In this document: positions 1 through 7,890 of the stretch, piece after piece
How the letters are laid out: each line of letters begins with the position of its first letter
Position numbering within the stretch: position 1 is the stretch's first letter
NCBI GenBank assembly: GCA_014268975.2
Contig: CP077096.1
Location: 3,757,501-3,821,500, forward strand
Direction of reading: 5' to 3'
From: Pseudomonas wayambapalatensis
GTDB lineage: Bacteria; Pseudomonadota; Gammaproteobacteria; Pseudomonadales; Pseudomonadaceae
Length of the DNA: 64,000 nt
Position numbers and translations under genes: made by a program
Notes under the pieces: model-generated
Seen by the model: only the letters and a program-made list of their open reading frames with translations
What the model was told of the DNA's origin: nothing
Database searches by the model: none

Positions 1-67
1 CCAGCAAAGACACCCCACCTGTCGTTGAGCTACAGTAGCGTCACAACAAAGCCACAGGAGTCTGGCA

Positions 68-1216
68 ATGACCGTGACGCTGTCCCCACTGCAGATCGAC
101 TGCGATTTCGATTCCGGCAATATCCAGGTACTGGATGCCAGTGACCCGCGCCAGGTGCGCCTAGCCATCCGCCCCGACACCCACAGCGGCCACTTCCAGT
201 GGTTCCATTTCAAGGTGAGCGGCCTGACGGTCGGCCAGACCCACCGCTTCAGCCTCGACAACGCCCATGAGTCCTCCTACAAGAACGCCTGGGACGGCTA
301 CCACGCCGTGGCGTCGTACGACCAGCAGAACTGGTTCCGCGTACCCAGCAGCTTCGACGGCAAGGCCCTGGCGTTCGATTTCACGGCCGAACAGCCACAG
401 GCTTGGTTCGCCTATTTCGAACCCTACCCACGCGCGCGCCACAACCAGCTCATCGAGCGGGCCCGGCATATTCCCGGCGTCACGCTGCTGGCCAGCGGTC
501 GTAGCGTGCAGGGCCGCGACATCCCGCTGCTGCGTGCCGGTGATGGCGCCGACGGCAAGCGCAAACTGTGGATCATCGCCCAGCAGCACCCCGGTGAACA
601 CATGGCCGAGTGGTTCATGGAGGGCGTGATCGACTGCCTTGAGAGCAACGATGCAACGGTCCAGCGCCTGCTTGCCCAAGCCGACCTGTACCTGATCCCC
701 AACATGAACCCTGACGGCGCCTTCCTCGGGCATCTGCGTACCAACTTCAAGGGCAAGGACCTCAATCGTGCCTGGCAGGACGCCAGTGTCGAGCTCAGCC
801 CGGAGGTGTTCTTCGCCCAGAGCCAGATGAAGCAGTACGGCGTGGATGCCTTCGTCGACGCCCATGGCGACGAGGAAATCCCCCATGTATTCACCGCGGC
901 CTGCGAAGGCAACCCGGGCTACACACCACGCATCGCCAAGCTGGAGGAGCAGTTTCGTAGCACCCTGTGCAGCGTGACCAAAGACTTCCAGACCGTCCAC
1001 GGCTACACCCGCGACCAGCCTGGCCAAGCGAACATGACGCTGGCCTGCAATGCGGTCGGGCAGGCCTATGACTGCCTGTCGCTGACCTTGGAAATGCCGT
1101 TCAAGGACCACGACGACAACCCCGACGCCAAGTGCGGCTGGTCGGGCGCGCGCTCCAAGAAGTTGGCAGGCGCAGTGCTGGAAACGTTGGAAAAGATGGT
1201 CAAGGAGTTGCGCTGA
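68..1216 (+). CDS. M14-family zinc carboxypeptidase (cytosolic-carboxypeptidase-like)
   Basis: A 382-residue protein with two parts: an N-terminal beta-rich domain (about 1-125) and a zinc peptidase domain of the M14 cytosolic carboxypeptidase type (about 130-375). The zinc site is readable: His174 and Glu177 in an HPGE motif, His266 in a DAHGD motif, and a catalytic Glu342 in LTLEMPF. There is no signal peptide, so it should act in the cytoplasm, probably trimming C-terminal residues from peptides or proteins. The substrate cannot be read from sequence. The ATG is preceded by a CAGGAG ribosome binding site. It ends 28 bases from the pilus tip gene, which is convergent, so it is a single-gene unit at least on that side. 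The family call is firm; the role is not. Confidence 0.88.
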   Translation: MTVTLSPLQIDCDFDSGNIQVLDASDPRQVRLAIRPDTHSGHFQWFHFKVSGLTVGQTHRFSLDNAHESSYKNAWDGYHAVASYDQQNWFRVPSSFDGKALAFDFTAEQPQAWFAYFEPYPRARHNQLIERARHIPGVTLLASGRSVQGRDIPLLRAGDGADGKRKLWIIAQQHPGEHMAEWFMEGVIDCLESNDATVQRLLAQADLYLIPNMNPDGAFLGHLRTNFKGKDLNRAWQDASVELSPEVFFAQSQMKQYGVDAFVDAHGDEEIPHVFTAACEGNPGYTPRIAKLEEQFRSTLCSVTKDFQTVHGYTRDQPGQANMTLACNAVGQAYDCLSLTLEMPFKDHDDNPDAKCGWSGARSKKLAGAVLETLEKMVKELR

Positions 1217-1244
1217 TCCGCAAGACAGCGGCCCATTGATCCGC

Positions 1245-2216
1245 TCAGAACTGCACGTCGAGAATCACGCTGTCGGTGTAGGTCGCTGCAGGCGGCGTCG
1301 CCTGATCGGTGTAGACCTTGGCGTTGTAGTTGAACACCTGGCTGCCGGTGCCCGTGCCGGCACCGGGGTTCACGTTGGCGTCGCTGCTCGCGCGCCGGGC
1401 CGCGCCCACCGATCCCCAACGCACGGTGCCAGCGCTCTTGAAGATGTCGTAGGCCAGGTAGTTGTTGGCCGTGGACTTCATCCGCCGACGCCCACCCGAC
1501 ACGTTCTGCCCATCGTCCAGCCCGACCGTGTAGTTGCTGCCCTTGGTACAGGCGATGTTGATGCTCTGGTTCACCGTCGCAAACCCGGCCACCACCGGCG
1601 CACTGGCAAAACTGATGTTGGGGGTGGTGATCTGGCAGTCGTTGCTGACGGTCAGCGTCACTGTCAGGGTCTGCGTACCGCTGCCGATATCCCGTCCCAG
1701 GCAGATACCGCCCAGGCCGAAGCCTGAGCAATAGTTCCAGTCCCAGAAGATCGACAGGGTTTCGGTGTAGACCCCGGCCGCAACGTTGGCCCCCACCACG
1801 GTGCGCAGGTACAGCGGCACCGACTTGGGCGAGGTGCCGTTGAGCAGCCCCAGGGCGTCGATGATGCCGTTGGGGACGAAATCGAAACGCGTGCCGCGGG
1901 TGATCGGAAAGTTGGTGGTGTTGTTGGCGTAGATCGTATAGGGGATGACATCGCCAGTCGGGCCGACCATGCCCGTGCTGGCGGAGGTGATGGTGGCGTA
2001 GAAATGGTCGTTGCTGGTCAACAGCGACAACAGTGAGCCGGTGCAGGACAGCCCGGCATTGGTGGTCGAAGCCGGTTGCACCGTGGTGCGCACCAGCGTC
2101 GAATTGATCGTGCCGAAGGACGCAGGCACCGTGGCCCCCACCGAACAGGCCGACCACGCCTGAGCGCAACCGGCACACAGGCCGAGCCCCAGCACCACCC
2201 TGCCCAGGGCATTCAT
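1245..2216 (-). CDS. Csu-type pilus tip protein with two spore-coat-U domains (CsuE-like)
   Basis: A 323-residue secreted protein starting with a signal peptide (hydrophobic stretch ending near AQAWSA) and holding two spore-coat-protein-U (SCPU) domains, about 25-180 and 190-323. Two SCPU domains plus last position in a chaperone-usher operon is the arrangement of CsuE, the tip adhesin of Csu pili in Acinetobacter. The ATG at 2216 overlaps the usher stop as ATGA, which supports this start over a GTG two codons upstream. Tip function is inferred from position and domain count; the adhesin target is unknown. Confidence 0.82.
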   Translation of the reverse strand: MNALGRVVLGLGLCAGCAQAWSACSVGATVPASFGTINSTLVRTTVQPASTTNAGLSCTGSLLSLLTSNDHFYATITSASTGMVGPTGDVIPYTIYANNTTNFPITRGTRFDFVPNGIIDALGLLNGTSPKSVPLYLRTVVGANVAAGVYTETLSIFWDWNYCSGFGLGGICLGRDIGSGTQTLTVTLTVSNDCQITTPNISFASAPVVAGFATVNQSINIACTKGSNYTVGLDDGQNVSGGRRRMKSTANNYLAYDIFKSAGTVRWGSVGAARRASSDANVNPGAGTGTGSQVFNYNAKVYTDQATPPAATYTDSVILDVQF

Positions 2217-4558
2217 CGGCACACCAGAGGGCCGATCAGCGGAATCGCCCCTTCCCCTTCAGGCAGGTCGAATTCGACCTGGCACTGGCCGCCATCAGCG
2301 ACTTCGACCTGCAGGCGATTGTGCGCCGACAGGTTCTCCAGGTAGACCAGGCCATCCCACCCCACCACGGCCTCGCTGCCGCCCTGGATGCCTCTCACCC
2401 GGCTGCCCAGCTTGAGCTCCTGCTGGTTGGCATCGACCAGCACGATGCTCGCTGCCAGCACCCGCTTGAGCGGGAACTCCAACAGATAGCCACTGCCCCG
2501 ACGCACCGCGACGCGTTGTTCGACCGTCGAAGCCATCACATCGGCGGGCAGCTCCATTGGATCGATCTCGTACTTGCCACGGTAGTAACCGCTGCTGTAC
2601 GGCACCAGCAGGTGGCCATTGCGGTCGGTGCGACCGACCATCTGGTTCTCGTAGCGCACCGGCACATCGGCGTAGCCACTGGTGCTGACAACCACGAACG
2701 CATCATCGATACGGTTGGCGGCGAACATGCCCGAGTCCATCAGCACCAGCGAACCGCTGGCATCGGCCCAGCGGGTCATCTCCTCGCTGCTGCCATAGAC
2801 CCCCGCCTGCAGCTGCACGGACTGCAGGCGCCAGGTCACATCGGCCTGCCGATAGGCGCCGCGATCCCCCCCATTGGCGTAGCCAAGGTTGTAACCCACA
2901 CCGCCACCCACTGGCACTGCGCGGCTGTAGTTGACGCGCTGCAGGTCCTGGCCGTCCTTGCTGCGCTCGGCGCTGAAGGCCAGGGTGCCATGGGTATCGA
3001 ACGGGACCACCAGTTGTGCCTGCACCGCCCACTGGCTGTCACCGACATCGCGGTTGGCCGACAGGTACAGGCTACTGTTGCGCCACAACGGCTTGCTCCA
3101 GCTCAGGTTGATCAGCCGCGTGCGCGAGCCATCCCCCGCGCGCACGTCGAAATAGCCAGCACCGACGCTGCCGTAGCGATCCAGGTTCAAGCTTACGGTC
3201 GCCTGCTCGCTGCGCGTGCTCAGGCGGGTATAGGGATTGTCGACCAGCGTCAGGTCGGCATAATCGCCATGGCGCTCGATCCGCTGGTAGTTGAAGCCGA
3301 TACGTCGGCTGTTGTACTGGTAACCCAAGGCCACCTGCTGCCCTGTGTCGCCCTCGAAACGGCTCTGCGCCACGGCGGCGTTGAGCACACCGAAGGTTCC
3401 CAGGCGCAGGTTGCCACCCAGGCCACCGAGCATCATCGACTCGGCCGTTTCGGCGTGGGTTTCGAGGGTGAAGTAATCGGACACACCATGGCGCAAGCTC
3501 GCCGATGCCACTGCGGGCCCGTAGCCGAAGTCCTTCACGGCATAGTCACGGCGAAGGCTACCGGCAGCCACCGAAAAGTCCGACAGCCCCTCGGCCAGCA
3601 AGCTGCTGGTCACGTAGAACGGCAAGGTCGTCGAGATCTGGCGCCCGAGCGCATCGGTGGTCACCACCACGGCTTCACCGGCACCGTTGATGAACGGCAC
3701 GTTGGTGAGTGTGTAGGGCCCCGGTTGCAGATCGGTGGTGCTGGTCTTGTAGCCATTGATGAACAGATCCAGCGACGTGGGTACCGCCGCCTCTCCGGCA
3801 AAGGCCGGCAGCGGATAGGTGACCAGGTCCGGGCGTGCGGCAAAGTCTCGGGAAACCTGCAAGCCGCCCACCCGCACCGAGCTGCTCCAGGGCAAGGCGC
3901 TGGTGACCAGATCGCCTGCCTCGTAGGTCAACAGGCGCTGCTCGTCGGTGAAACGCCAGGTGGTGTCGTAGCGCAGAAAGCCTTCGCGGCTCTGATTCCG
4001 GGGGGCACCGTTGAATGACTCACGCCACTGCCCGGTGGTGGAGAAGGTACCCCAACTGTCGAACACCCGCAGCTCGTTCCAGGCGGCGAGATAGGTGCCG
4101 GCATCATCGGTGTCGTTCAGGTACAGGTCATAGTTGAGCAAGGCGCCGAAACTACTGCGCGCATCGCTGGCCGGATACAGGTTGCGTCCACCGAACTGCT
4201 GGTCGGGCAGCCACGCCGGCGGCACCTGCAGAAGCAGGCGCTGGTTTGGGCTGTCGTAGTCCACATGCAGGCCGACGATGCTCTCCAGCGCCACCTCCCC
4301 CTGAGGATCGCCCGGCACCAGGATGCCCGCCGCACGCAGCGCATCGCTGGCCAGGTACAGTCGCCCGGCACGCTGCTGCACCGGCACCAGCTCAGCCTTG
4401 GGCACCTGATTCACCAGCATGTCCAGGTACAGGGTGGCATCGGCAATCGCGGTGCTTTCTGTCGGGGGTGGCGGCAGATCGGCGGCCACGCCCAGCATCG
4501 GCCCCAGCATCGCCAGGCCCAGCCACCACCGGCGCGTCGTCCGCCGCCAGCCACTCAC
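2213..4558 (-). CDS. Outer-membrane usher of Csu-type pilus (CsuD-like)
   Basis: A 781-residue fimbrial usher: signal peptide (about 1-26), N-terminal periplasmic domain, a long beta-barrel and C-terminal plug-binding domains ending in conserved Cys-Gln-Val...Val-Cys-Arg. Ushers form the outer-membrane pore through which chaperone-bound pilins are polymerised. Length is normal for the gamma3/CU-archaic group. The start is a GTG with no convincing Shine-Dalgarno at normal spacing; the frame upstream is open only to a TAG and contains no ATG, so GTG at 4558 is the best start. A GGGAGG sequence lies about 25 bases upstream, so the start may need checking. It overlaps the tip gene by four bases. 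Confidence 0.88.
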   Translation of the reverse strand: MSGWRRTTRRWWLGLAMLGPMLGVAADLPPPPTESTAIADATLYLDMLVNQVPKAELVPVQQRAGRLYLASDALRAAGILVPGDPQGEVALESIVGLHVDYDSPNQRLLLQVPPAWLPDQQFGGRNLYPASDARSSFGALLNYDLYLNDTDDAGTYLAAWNELRVFDSWGTFSTTGQWRESFNGAPRNQSREGFLRYDTTWRFTDEQRLLTYEAGDLVTSALPWSSSVRVGGLQVSRDFAARPDLVTYPLPAFAGEAAVPTSLDLFINGYKTSTTDLQPGPYTLTNVPFINGAGEAVVVTTDALGRQISTTLPFYVTSSLLAEGLSDFSVAAGSLRRDYAVKDFGYGPAVASASLRHGVSDYFTLETHAETAESMMLGGLGGNLRLGTFGVLNAAVAQSRFEGDTGQQVALGYQYNSRRIGFNYQRIERHGDYADLTLVDNPYTRLSTRSEQATVSLNLDRYGSVGAGYFDVRAGDGSRTRLINLSWSKPLWRNSSLYLSANRDVGDSQWAVQAQLVVPFDTHGTLAFSAERSKDGQDLQRVNYSRAVPVGGGVGYNLGYANGGDRGAYRQADVTWRLQSVQLQAGVYGSSEEMTRWADASGSLVLMDSGMFAANRIDDAFVVVSTSGYADVPVRYENQMVGRTDRNGHLLVPYSSGYYRGKYEIDPMELPADVMASTVEQRVAVRRGSGYLLEFPLKRVLAASIVLVDANQQELKLGSRVRGIQGGSEAVVGWDGLVYLENLSAHNRLQVEVADGGQCQVEFDLPEGEGAIPLIGPLVCR

Positions 4559-4617
4559 ACACGGTTTCCAACCATCGGCGGGTCCTCCCTGGCCCCTCCA
4601 CTACCCGCGTTTGCAGG

Positions 4618-5397
4618 TCACTGCCCTTGGCGGATGGCCTGAGCCACCTCCTGGCCATTGACCCGTCCCTTGAGCACGCTGCTCGCGCCCAGTTCGGTCG
4701 GTGCCGGCCAGCGCATGCTGGCCCCCGGCAGCACATAACCCAGCAGCCCCTCGACCAGCGGCTTCTGCTGGCCCCCTTGCTGCAGCACCACATCGGTGAG
4801 GCGCGCATGAACCGGCCCGGTATTGCGCAGCTCGATATACGGCTTGCCCTGTACCGTCACTGCACGCCAGCTCAATTGAGGCTTGCCGACACCTTCGGCG
4901 CTGCGCTTGCCCTCCGGGTCGGGCTTGCCCCACAGGCCTTCGCCATACACGAACAGCGGCACCGAATAGCGCATCTGCAGGCGAATGGCTGCCTTCGGCC
5001 CTTCGGTGCTGGCATCGGCCGGTGTTGGCGAGGGGATCTCGTCGATGATGATCCGGTAGGCTTGCTCCTGGCCCACCGGCGAGCTGCCGGTGCGGGTCAG
5101 CCGGATCAGTTGCTTCTGACCTGGCGGGATATTGGCCACAGGGGGGCTGCCGATGATCTCGCGCTGCGCCTGGAACTGCTCCTGATAATCGCCCTGGCGC
5201 CAGGCGAACACCCGCACCTGCAGGCTGGCCGGCGCGCTACCGCGGTTCTCCAGCCATAGCGCGCCGGCCTTCTGGTCGGCCTCGAGCACCGGATCGATCG
5301 GCCAGATCAGCACCGACGTCGCGGCTGGCACCGGCAGGCTGGCCAGCAGCAATGCCCCGATGATGATGTTCCGCGCCGTGTTCGCGCCTGCCCCCAT
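4618..5397 (-). CDS. Periplasmic pilus chaperone (CsuC-like, PapD family)
   Basis: A 259-residue PapD-type chaperone. It has a signal peptide (about 1-26) and an immunoglobulin-like N-terminal domain with the family pattern of a paired Leu-Glu-Asn-Arg-Gly segment (about 48-52). The longer F1-G1 region and length fit archaic chaperone-usher systems. It would bind and stabilise the SCPU pilins in the periplasm and hand them to the usher. A GAGGAGAG ribosome binding site stands directly before the ATG. It lies between the pilin genes and the usher in the same direction, consistent with one operon. Confidence 0.86.
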   Translation of the reverse strand: MGAGANTARNIIIGALLLASLPVPAATSVLIWPIDPVLEADQKAGALWLENRGSAPASLQVRVFAWRQGDYQEQFQAQREIIGSPPVANIPPGQKQLIRLTRTGSSPVGQEQAYRIIIDEIPSPTPADASTEGPKAAIRLQMRYSVPLFVYGEGLWGKPDPEGKRSAEGVGKPQLSWRAVTVQGKPYIELRNTGPVHARLTDVVLQQGGQQKPLVEGLLGYVLPGASMRWPAPTELGASSVLKGRVNGQEVAQAIRQGQ

Positions 5398-5448
5398 GCC
5401 GCTCTCCTCTGTCTTGTCGATAGCCGTGCCTGGACGTGCGGATCAGCA

Positions 5449-5952
5449 TCACCAGGCCACTGTCACTTGCACTACATCGGTGTAGGTCCCCGCCGGCACA
5501 TTGCCGGGCAACTGGGTGCGGCCATACACCGGCAACTTGATCGCCGTCGGATCGCTATAGCTCACCGGCACGCTGGTGCCGATGGTCAGGGCCTGGCTCA
5601 ACGCCGCATCGCGAAACAGCTGGTAGGCCACCAGCTGCGTGCCGCCACTGCGCTTGAGATTGCGCGTGCCGCTGGCACTGTTCTGCCCGCCATCGAGGCT
5701 CATGCCAAGGGTCACGCCCGGCGTACATTGAAAGGTCACCGTGGTGCCGCCCAGCGCGGTGCTCAGGGTGGCAGTGGAAAGCGCCGACTGGGTGCCGAAA
5801 TCAAGTACGCCGTAGGCGCTCACGCCGCCGACCACCAGGCAGCCTGCGGTGATCTGCGCACTGACCTGGAAGGTACTGGTGGTCGCTGCCGTCGAGGGCG
5901 ACGTCCACACCAGCCACAGGCCCGCCAGCAGTGCGTGGGGCCAACCGCGCAT
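5449..5952 (-). CDS. Spore-coat-U domain pilin subunit (Csu type)
   Basis: A 167-residue secreted single-domain SCPU protein: signal peptide (about 1-22), two conserved cysteines (near 38 and 77) and the C-terminal TYTDVVQVTV strand that serves as the donor-strand region in this family. It starts three bases after the previous pilin's stop, so the two are likely translationally coupled. It is the fourth pilin of the operon; Acinetobacter csu has three before the chaperone. Whether it is a minor or main subunit cannot be told from sequence. Confidence 0.8.
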   Translation of the reverse strand: MRGWPHALLAGLWLVWTSPSTAATTSTFQVSAQITAGCLVVGGVSAYGVLDFGTQSALSTATLSTALGGTTVTFQCTPGVTLGMSLDGGQNSASGTRNLKRSGGTQLVAYQLFRDAALSQALTIGTSVPVSYSDPTAIKLPVYGRTQLPGNVPAGTYTDVVQVTVAW

Positions 5953-5955
5953 GGG

Positions 5956-6489
5956 TCAGAAGGTCAGCTCGACCGCGACCGTGTCGGTGTACACCCCGGC
6001 CGGCAGGCCCGCCTTGCCACGCGCCTGGCCGTAGAGGTTGACGGTCTGGGCGACACCGGTGCTGGTCGGCAGCGTGATGGTGCCGTCGATGGCCAGCAGT
6101 TGAGTACGACCGGTATCGGTGTAGAAGTCGTACGGTACGAAGTTGCCAGCGCCGTCGGCCAGCGCGCGCGTCCCGCCGCTGGATGCACCGTCGTGGGCAC
6201 CGGCCCGCACCCGGATCGCCGGCACCGTGCCAGCCGAGCAGAGAATGCTCATGGCCCCGCCGCCGCCACCGAGCACCTGGCCATTGGCAGTGGTGAACAG
6301 AGCATCCTGGGTGCCGAAGTTCAGGCTACCGAAATTGAGCCCGGAGGTGCCGGCGCTGCCATTGACCTGGCAGGCCGAGATCAACGTCAGGGTCGAGTTG
6401 ATCGTCCCGGTCACGGTGGCCGCTTGGGCCTGGGCCGCCAGGGCGAGACCCAGGGCGGTAAGGATGCAGCGAATCGATGTGCTTGCCAT
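5956..6489 (-). CDS. Spore-coat-U domain pilin subunit, likely major (CsuA/B-like)
   Basis: A 177-residue SCPU protein with a clear signal peptide ending AQAQA-A and a Gly/Ser/Thr-rich mature part opening with TVTGTINSTLTLISAC, which most resembles the CsuA/B main rod subunit among the four here. The C-terminus carries the YTDTVAVEL strand. The start ATG has an AAGGAGATT ribosome binding site, the strongest of the four pilin genes, which would fit a subunit needed in large amounts. The assignment as major pilin is inference from similarity in style and this site. Confidence 0.8.
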   Translation of the reverse strand: MASTSIRCILTALGLALAAQAQAATVTGTINSTLTLISACQVNGSAGTSGLNFGSLNFGTQDALFTTANGQVLGGGGGAMSILCSAGTVPAIRVRAGAHDGASSGGTRALADGAGNFVPYDFYTDTGRTQLLAIDGTITLPTSTGVAQTVNLYGQARGKAGLPAGVYTDTVAVELTF

Positions 6490-6506
6490 GGGAATCTCCT
6501 TGCGTT

Positions 6507-7040
6507 TTACCAGTCCAGGGTTACTCGAAGGGTGTCGCGGTACAGCCCGGCCGGCAGCGCGCGCGGCTGGGCGACCACCACGCCGTAGATCGGGACGGGC
6601 ACCTGCTCGGTGCCTTGGATGGTGAAGGTGCGCGCCTGGCCGATGCCGTATCGGGTGTTGCCGCCCGGGTCGATAGCCAGCTGGTAAGGGATGAGCACGC
6701 GCCCGTTGCTCAGTTGTCGCACACCCCCTGCGCCATTGCGTCCTTCGTCGATGCGCACGCTAAAAGCGCGCACCTGAGGCGTGCAACTGATCTGCAGGCT
6801 GCCCTGCCCGCCCGCATCATCCACGCGGGTGCGCAGCGGACCATCCCAGCTCGGGGCCTGCGAGCCAAAGTCCATCAGCCCGGGATTGGCGAGGGTCGCC
6901 GGTTGCTGGTCGCTGCTGATCTGGCAGGCAGAGCTGATCACCAGGCGCGCCTGGATGAATCCCGTGGTGCTGCCATGCACCGAGGCACCGGGCAGCAGCA
7001 ATGGGCCGAGGGTCAACAGCAGCAAAGAAGTACGGTTCAT
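6507..7040 (-). CDS. Spore-coat-U domain pilin subunit (Csu type)
   Basis: A 177-residue secreted SCPU protein with a leucine-rich signal peptide (about 1-23), two cysteines in the expected places and the C-terminal YRDTLRVTLDW strand. It lies 17 bases before the next pilin gene in the same operon. Probably a minor or adaptor pilin (CsuA or CsuB position); the exact role is not readable. Confidence 0.78.
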   Translation of the reverse strand: MNRTSLLLLTLGPLLLPGASVHGSTTGFIQARLVISSACQISSDQQPATLANPGLMDFGSQAPSWDGPLRTRVDDAGGQGSLQISCTPQVRAFSVRIDEGRNGAGGVRQLSNGRVLIPYQLAIDPGGNTRYGIGQARTFTIQGTEQVPVPIYGVVVAQPRALPAGLYRDTLRVTLDW

Positions 7041-7073
7041 GTCGGCGCGTCCTTGCGCATGTGGGTCCGCTCC

Positions 7074-7601
7074 CTACCAGGTGACCGTGACTTTGACCAG
7101 GTCGGTGTACAGCCCGGCTTTCGGTACCCAGGCCAGTCGATCGATGCGCGCGTACAAGGGCAGCTCCACCGAACCGCTGTCCGGCACCCGCGCCGATTGT
7201 GCGACGTCCACGGCCAGTGGCTCACGCCAGGCAGCGTCGCGATAGAGGCGATAGGGAATGGGGCGCGCCTGCCGATCAGCGTCGCCCAGATAACGCAACT
7301 CGCCCACGCCGCCATGCTGGCCGCCATCGACCTTGACTTGATACGGCGTATCGGGATTACACTCCAGGCGAGGCGGGCGTTGGGCAAGCAGTATGCCGCT
7401 CAGTGGCGCATCAGGGCCGTCCAGGCGCGCGGCACTGCCCAGGTCGATTCGACCCAGGGCCTGTGCACCCGCGTCGCGCGGTTGGTTCACCAGCATGCAG
7501 CCTCGCTGCACCTGGACCCGCACTTCGACGAGAAAATCCGCCGCTACGGCACCACCACTCAACAACAGGCCCAACAGCGAGGCCAGCAAGCGCTCCGTCA
7601 C
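7074..7601 (-). CDS. Spore-coat-U domain pilin subunit, first gene of the csu-like operon
   Basis: A 175-residue secreted SCPU protein: signal peptide (about 1-20), Cys35 and a second cysteine near residue 75, and a C-terminal LYTDLVKVTVTW strand. It is the promoter-proximal gene of the seven-gene operon running to 1245. It is basic and more divergent than the subunit at 5956-6489, so it may be a minor subunit although it sits in the csuA/B position. Confidence 0.76.
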   Translation of the reverse strand: MTERLLASLLGLLLSGGAVAADFLVEVRVQVQRGCMLVNQPRDAGAQALGRIDLGSAARLDGPDAPLSGILLAQRPPRLECNPDTPYQVKVDGGQHGGVGELRYLGDADRQARPIPYRLYRDAAWREPLAVDVAQSARVPDSGSVELPLYARIDRLAWVPKAGLYTDLVKVTVTW

Positions 7602-7890
7602 CGAATCTCCCTTCCAGTGTTCCCTGTGCTGTCTTGAGCGTAGCAGTAGGATTGGATCCTGCTAGCGCGCGGGAATTTTCCAGGATTGGCAGCCCTCGGC
7701 TAAGCCTTGCCCTAGGGCCTGCAACGGGAAACTTATACAAATTTCAGCGTCACATAGAACCTCCCCGAGCAATAGCCCTCAAATGGCCATAACCCCGGCG
7801 AACATGCTGACTTTCTGATACCTTGCACAGTACACACTTTGTGCCAGACGCCTATGGCCACCGCTTGCGGCCACGACGGGAGAGCTTTTC
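7602..7890. promoter_or_regulatory. Divergent intergenic region between Csu pili and phytochrome operon
   Basis: The 289 bases between the first pilin and the phytochrome start must hold promoters for both operons. It is AT-richer than its flanks (for example around 7725-7760). A GCACA...TGTGC inverted repeat lies at about 7825-7843 and a TGGCCACCGC/GCGGCCAC hairpin at 7856-7875, close to the phytochrome start. I could not assign -35/-10 boxes with confidence. Confidence 0.45.
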
